From a virus, in IMG/VR virus record IMGVR_UViG_3300030329_000742, positions 1 through 25,371 of that record: a stretch of 25,371 nucleotides of DNA; one strand, 5' to 3'. Positions 23,007 through 25,371 of the stretch are shown in pieces; position 1 is the stretch's first letter; each line of letters opens with the position of its first letter. The translations under genes and the position numbers were made by a program. The notes beneath the pieces are model-generated. The model did no database searches, was not told the DNA's origin, and saw only the letters and a list, made by a program, of their open reading frames with translations.

Positions 23007-23873
23007 CTAATCCGTACACATGCAATCAATAGACCCGACGCCATCGTCGAAAAGATCACCCTGGCGCTCAACAATACTCAGCAGTTGGATGTACGGTGGA
23101 CGTGTTCCTGGGTCATGGAAGTAATTGTTTTCAGCCTTGATCGGCTTACCTGTTTTTGTGGTGGCATACTTCTTCTGTTCCTGTGCTATCCACCATGCAG
23201 CTTTTGAGGGATCTTTTCGCATAATCCCTTGCAGTAACTTGGCACCCTTCAGAAAACACAGATCACAGTTCCCTTCAGGCGTAGCGCCATTGACGCTTTC
23301 AAGTTTTAAATCGAAAGGTTGTTTTTTCCAGAATCCAACCACATCACGGCTTGTCACATCTGCGTAAACCAGTGGCGCAACGCTAGTCCAGGGGTACTCT
23401 TTTGGATTTTCTTTGCCTAGAAAACGTCGGCTTTCATCAGCCCTGATGCCAATGACATTTTTCCAATGCTTCCATTGCAGTTCATGCCTTCCATGCCGTG
23501 CAAAGCGTTTTGTCTTTAAATGTGCAGTGCAAATCCTATGGTGTAAATTTGGTAACTGACCGTAACGATCAATCATGCGCTCAAACGGCTCACCGTTTCT
23601 TGAAGCTGAATTGTGGTTTACAGTTTTGGTCTGGTATTCCGCATTAGGATCGTATTCAAGCCAGGTGACTTTTACGTTCCACCTTTCGCTGCACTCTTGG
23701 ATAAAGTCTAGTGTCTCTGGCATTTCCTTGCCTGTGTTGGCAAAGATCACATGCACATCTTCAGGCAGTTTGCCGTCATAACGGTCAAGGATATGCCAAA
23801 GCATATATCCACTGGTGCGACCACCTGAGAATGCAATAATAGCAGGACCGTTGATGTGATAGGGGTTAGTCAT
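23007..23873 (-). CDS. PP-loop PAPS-reductase-like protein
   Basis: A 288-residue protein with an N-terminal ATP-pyrophosphatase loop SGGRTS at 16-21, HVIFANTGKEMPETLDFIQE, RICTAHLKTKRF (Cys115), VIGIRADESRR and GNCDLCFLKG (Cys203, Cys206), and a C-terminal SIDCMCTD. This is the phage branch of the adenosine-phosphosulfate reductase superfamily. Members activate a substrate by adenylation, and some work in thiolation of nucleic acids. The conserved Cys could bind a metal cluster. No dnd- or ssp-type partner is seen in the window, so phosphorothioation is not supported. ATG 23873 overlaps the upstream TGA by one base. Confidence 0.85.
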   Translation of the reverse strand: MTNPYHINGPAIIAFSGGRTSGYMLWHILDRYDGKLPEDVHVIFANTGKEMPETLDFIQECSERWNVKVTWLEYDPNAEYQTKTVNHNSASRNGEPFERMIDRYGQLPNLHHRICTAHLKTKRFARHGRHELQWKHWKNVIGIRADESRRFLGKENPKEYPWTSVAPLVYADVTSRDVVGFWKKQPFDLKLESVNGATPEGNCDLCFLKGAKLLQGIMRKDPSKAAWWIAQEQKKYATTKTGKPIKAENNYFHDPGTRPPYIQLLSIVERQGDLFDDGVGSIDCMCTD

Positions 23874-24247
23874 CAAAACGGTATCTCGTCATCAAGGTCT
23901 GCCGCTTCCGCTGCCTTCCTTCGGTTATTGGTGAAGAACTCCGCATTCACTTCGGCATATTTGCTGATCACGATGGACGTGAACATCAGGAGTTGTTCTT
24001 TGGTCAGGTAGCGCATGTCATGCAAGTTAAGGTGATCAAGGTACTTACATGCGGCAGTGGTTGCTTCCCAAAGCATTCCGTCTTCTTCTGGTTCCAGGTG
24101 ATGGTTGGACATTTCTTTTACATGCTCCATTGAACAGAAAAACGTCAGCCTGCCCCGTCTGCCTTTGAGAGAGGGATCAAACCCGAACCCTCTCGTCTTT
24201 TGAAAACAGACGGGACAGAGCCTGTTATGCTTTATTGCTGACCCCAT
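23873..24247 (-). CDS. DUF6511-like zinc protein with SSB-type C-terminal tip
   Basis: A 124-residue protein from ATG 24247, overlapping the upstream gene by 16 bases. Residues 11-42 form CPVC...FFCSMEH (Cys11, Cys14, Cys38, His42), probably a zinc site, with RGFGF between, as in DUF6511. The middle (60-105) is helical (LTKEQLLMFTSIVISKYAEV). The last residues are DLDDEIPF, nearly the DDDIPF tip by which bacterial SSB recruits its partners. No OB fold is visible. Neighbours are recombination and replication genes. It could compete for, or recruit, host SSB-interacting proteins; that is inference. Confidence 0.7.
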   Translation of the reverse strand: MGSAIKHNRLCPVCFQKTRGFGFDPSLKGRRGRLTFFCSMEHVKEMSNHHLEPEEDGMLWEATTAACKYLDHLNLHDMRYLTKEQLLMFTSIVISKYAEVNAEFFTNNRRKAAEAADLDDEIPF

Positions 24248-24984
24248 GCTCCAACAGGTGCCGCAGGTGCCATGGGCTGTTGAGGCTGTGGCTGTGGCGC
24301 CGGTTGAGGCTGTGGCTGTTGCCCGAAAGGTGCCGCACCTGCACCAAAGCCTGCCTGTGGAGTAGCCTGGGGGGCTGACACAGGAGGTTGAGGCACAGGT
24401 GCGACGGGTGCCTGTGGCATCTGGGGTGCCGCAGGCGGTTGTTCCATCAGGCATGGGGGCCGTGGAACCCACTGCACGATCTCAAAGTTAGGAACCTGTG
24501 TGGAGTTCTTGCCTGTCGATGTCAGCGTTGCACCAATGAACCTGATGACGGGCAACATGCCGGGATTCTGTGGAGCCTGCATGGCAATGACTGCTGCAAT
24601 CTGACAGAAACCCTTCCAAGATCCCGTTGATGCCTGATTCCATAACACAGCCGTGTTCTGGTCCTGTGCCATGGGGATTTTCACATATTCGGAATAGCCC
24701 TGACCGGGATGGGGCAGGGGCTGGTGAATGGCTGGATTTGGAATCTGTTCCTTTAATCCTCCGTCAGGCCAGATCTGCCATCCTGTCTCTATGTTCTCGA
24801 TGTCCCACACAATGCCTGTCGCCATGGCAGGATAGGGGCCTATTCCACCCTCGTTCCTCATCATCCACGATGCCGGGGGAATGTTGTGTTGTGCGGAGCC
24901 TTGTGCCTTCCAGTCTAAATAACCTGAAAAGGCCGTATCTCCATTGCTTCTGGGAGCTTCGGGTGGTGGTGCTTGAAACGTCAT
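24232..24984 (-). CDS. Protein with Pro/Gln-rich tail, possible single-strand DNA-associated protein
   Basis: A 250-residue protein from ATG 24984, which overlaps the nuclease TGA (ATGA) and has AAGGAGAG upstream. Residues 1-30 are Pro-rich. The core (35-170) has a beta-like pattern: GIVWDIENIETGWQIWPDG, YVKIPMAQDQNTAVLWNQAS, FCQIAAVIAMQAPQ, VIRFIGATLTSTGKNSTQVP and NFEIVQWVPRPPC. The tail (175-250) is Pro, Gln, Ala and Gly only, ending APVGAWGQQ. A folded core with a disordered tail next to a RecE-like nuclease would suit a single-strand DNA-binding or annealing partner, but I recognise no family and no acidic tail. Confidence 0.5.
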   Translation of the reverse strand: MTFQAPPPEAPRSNGDTAFSGYLDWKAQGSAQHNIPPASWMMRNEGGIGPYPAMATGIVWDIENIETGWQIWPDGGLKEQIPNPAIHQPLPHPGQGYSEYVKIPMAQDQNTAVLWNQASTGSWKGFCQIAAVIAMQAPQNPGMLPVIRFIGATLTSTGKNSTQVPNFEIVQWVPRPPCLMEQPPAAPQMPQAPVAPVPQPPVSAPQATPQAGFGAGAAPFGQQPQPQPAPQPQPQQPMAPAAPVGAWGQQ

Positions 24985-25371
24985 GTATTCTCTCCTTGGT
25001 TTACGAGTTGAATTGAACGGGGGTTGGTATGGGTGAAAGCCCATGCGGGTAACTGAAGCATGACTTTCTCATCCGCATAGGCGTGAAAATGTTTCTCTTC
25101 CGCACAATGCTGATGGAGTTCTATGGCGGCATTCGCGCTTGCCCATCCTTCACGCTTGGACATGGTGTCCAGTTCATAGATCGCACATGCAAAGGGGGGA
25201 TGCTTTTCAACGACAAGGAACAGGAACGTGTCAACGGGCGTACCTGCCGCCTGTCCCCATCCATAGGAATAGAAGGCATCCTGCTGGTGATAACCATACT
25301 TGGCTACGCTTTGTGCGAAGCCTCTGGGGCTGGCATCCTGTGACGTTTTGAGATCAATGATAGTGTTGCCT
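24981..25371 (-). CDS. RecE/Cas4-like PD-(D/E)XK nuclease, C-terminal part (cut by right edge)
   Basis: An open frame enters from the right edge and ends at TGA 24981, giving the last 129 residues. It begins with NTIIDLKTSQDASPRGFAQS, whose D-L-K is the DxK half of the PD-(D/E)XK active site (motif III, with the Lys as catalytic residue), then YGYHQQDAFYSYGW, the QxxxY motif that marks RecB/RecE/AddB and Cas4 nucleases, and FLFLVVEKHPPFACAIYELD. It resembles the exonuclease VIII family used for phage recombination by end resection. The earlier catalytic Glu/Asp lies outside the window. The following gene starts in its stop codon. Confidence 0.85.
   Translation of the reverse strand, partial: GNTIIDLKTSQDASPRGFAQSVAKYGYHQQDAFYSYGWGQAAGTPVDTFLFLVVEKHPPFACAIYELDTMSKREGWASANAAIELHQHCAEEKHFHAYADEKVMLQLPAWAFTHTNPRSIQLVNQGENT

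Noticed and set aside
23003-23074. Extension of the primase-helicase upstream to 23074
   Set aside because: It would overlap the end of the PAPS-reductase-like gene by 68 bases; ATG 23002 leaves a four-base gap and a normal distance to the zinc finger.
24248-24472. Longer version of the zinc protein reaching up to 24472
   Set aside because: The extra N-terminus is low-complexity Thr/Cys/Gly, an out-of-frame shadow of the Pro/Gln-rich tail of the upstream gene; ATG 24247 begins just before the CPVC motif.

Overview
The window looks like part of the genome of a lytic, short-tailed (podovirus-like) phage with a T7-type virion. Every convincing gene lies on the minus strand, so transcription runs from the right edge to the left. 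Genes are packed with 1-4 base stop/start overlaps. No integrase, repressor, phage-type single-subunit RNA polymerase, lysis gene, tRNA or CRISPR array is visible. The host cannot be read directly. The DUF6456-like and DUF6511-like genes are, from memory, families common in Alphaproteobacteria and their phages, so an alphaproteobacterial host is a low-confidence guess.

Right part (about 25371 to 20500), DNA metabolism. A RecE/Cas4-like PD-(D/E)XK nuclease cut by the window edge is followed by a Pro/Gln-tailed protein of unknown function, a small Cys-rich protein with an SSB-like C-terminal tip, a PP-loop PAPS-reductase-like enzyme, a primase-helicase (zinc finger, TOPRIM, RepA-type ATPase), and a DUF6456-like protein. 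A dense array of CACCGAA/TTCGGTG repeats directly behind the primase-helicase stop codon is a candidate replication origin or control site.

Middle part (about 20500 to 16376), packaging. After an intrinsic terminator that sits almost on its start codon comes the small terminase. A gap of about 300 bases with a long inverted repeat follows, then a small basic protein, a compact 2OG-Fe(II) oxygenase-like protein, the large terminase, a GNAT-like (T7 gp13-type) protein, and three tandem paralogous small proteins. These begin with MCV and end in TLLG, and the codons of that tail form the ribosome binding site of the next gene. A 24-residue basic miniprotein lies between the second and third paralogs.

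Left part (16375 to 1), virion structure and DNA ejection: portal, Bbp19-like protein, scaffold, major capsid protein, probable decoration protein, a strong terminator (comparable in position to T7 T-phi), tail tubular proteins A and B (B with several inserted beta domains), three to four internal or ejection proteins (gp14-, gp15- and gp16-like, one with a polyvalent-type domain), and the N-terminal part of a tail fibre running off the left edge.
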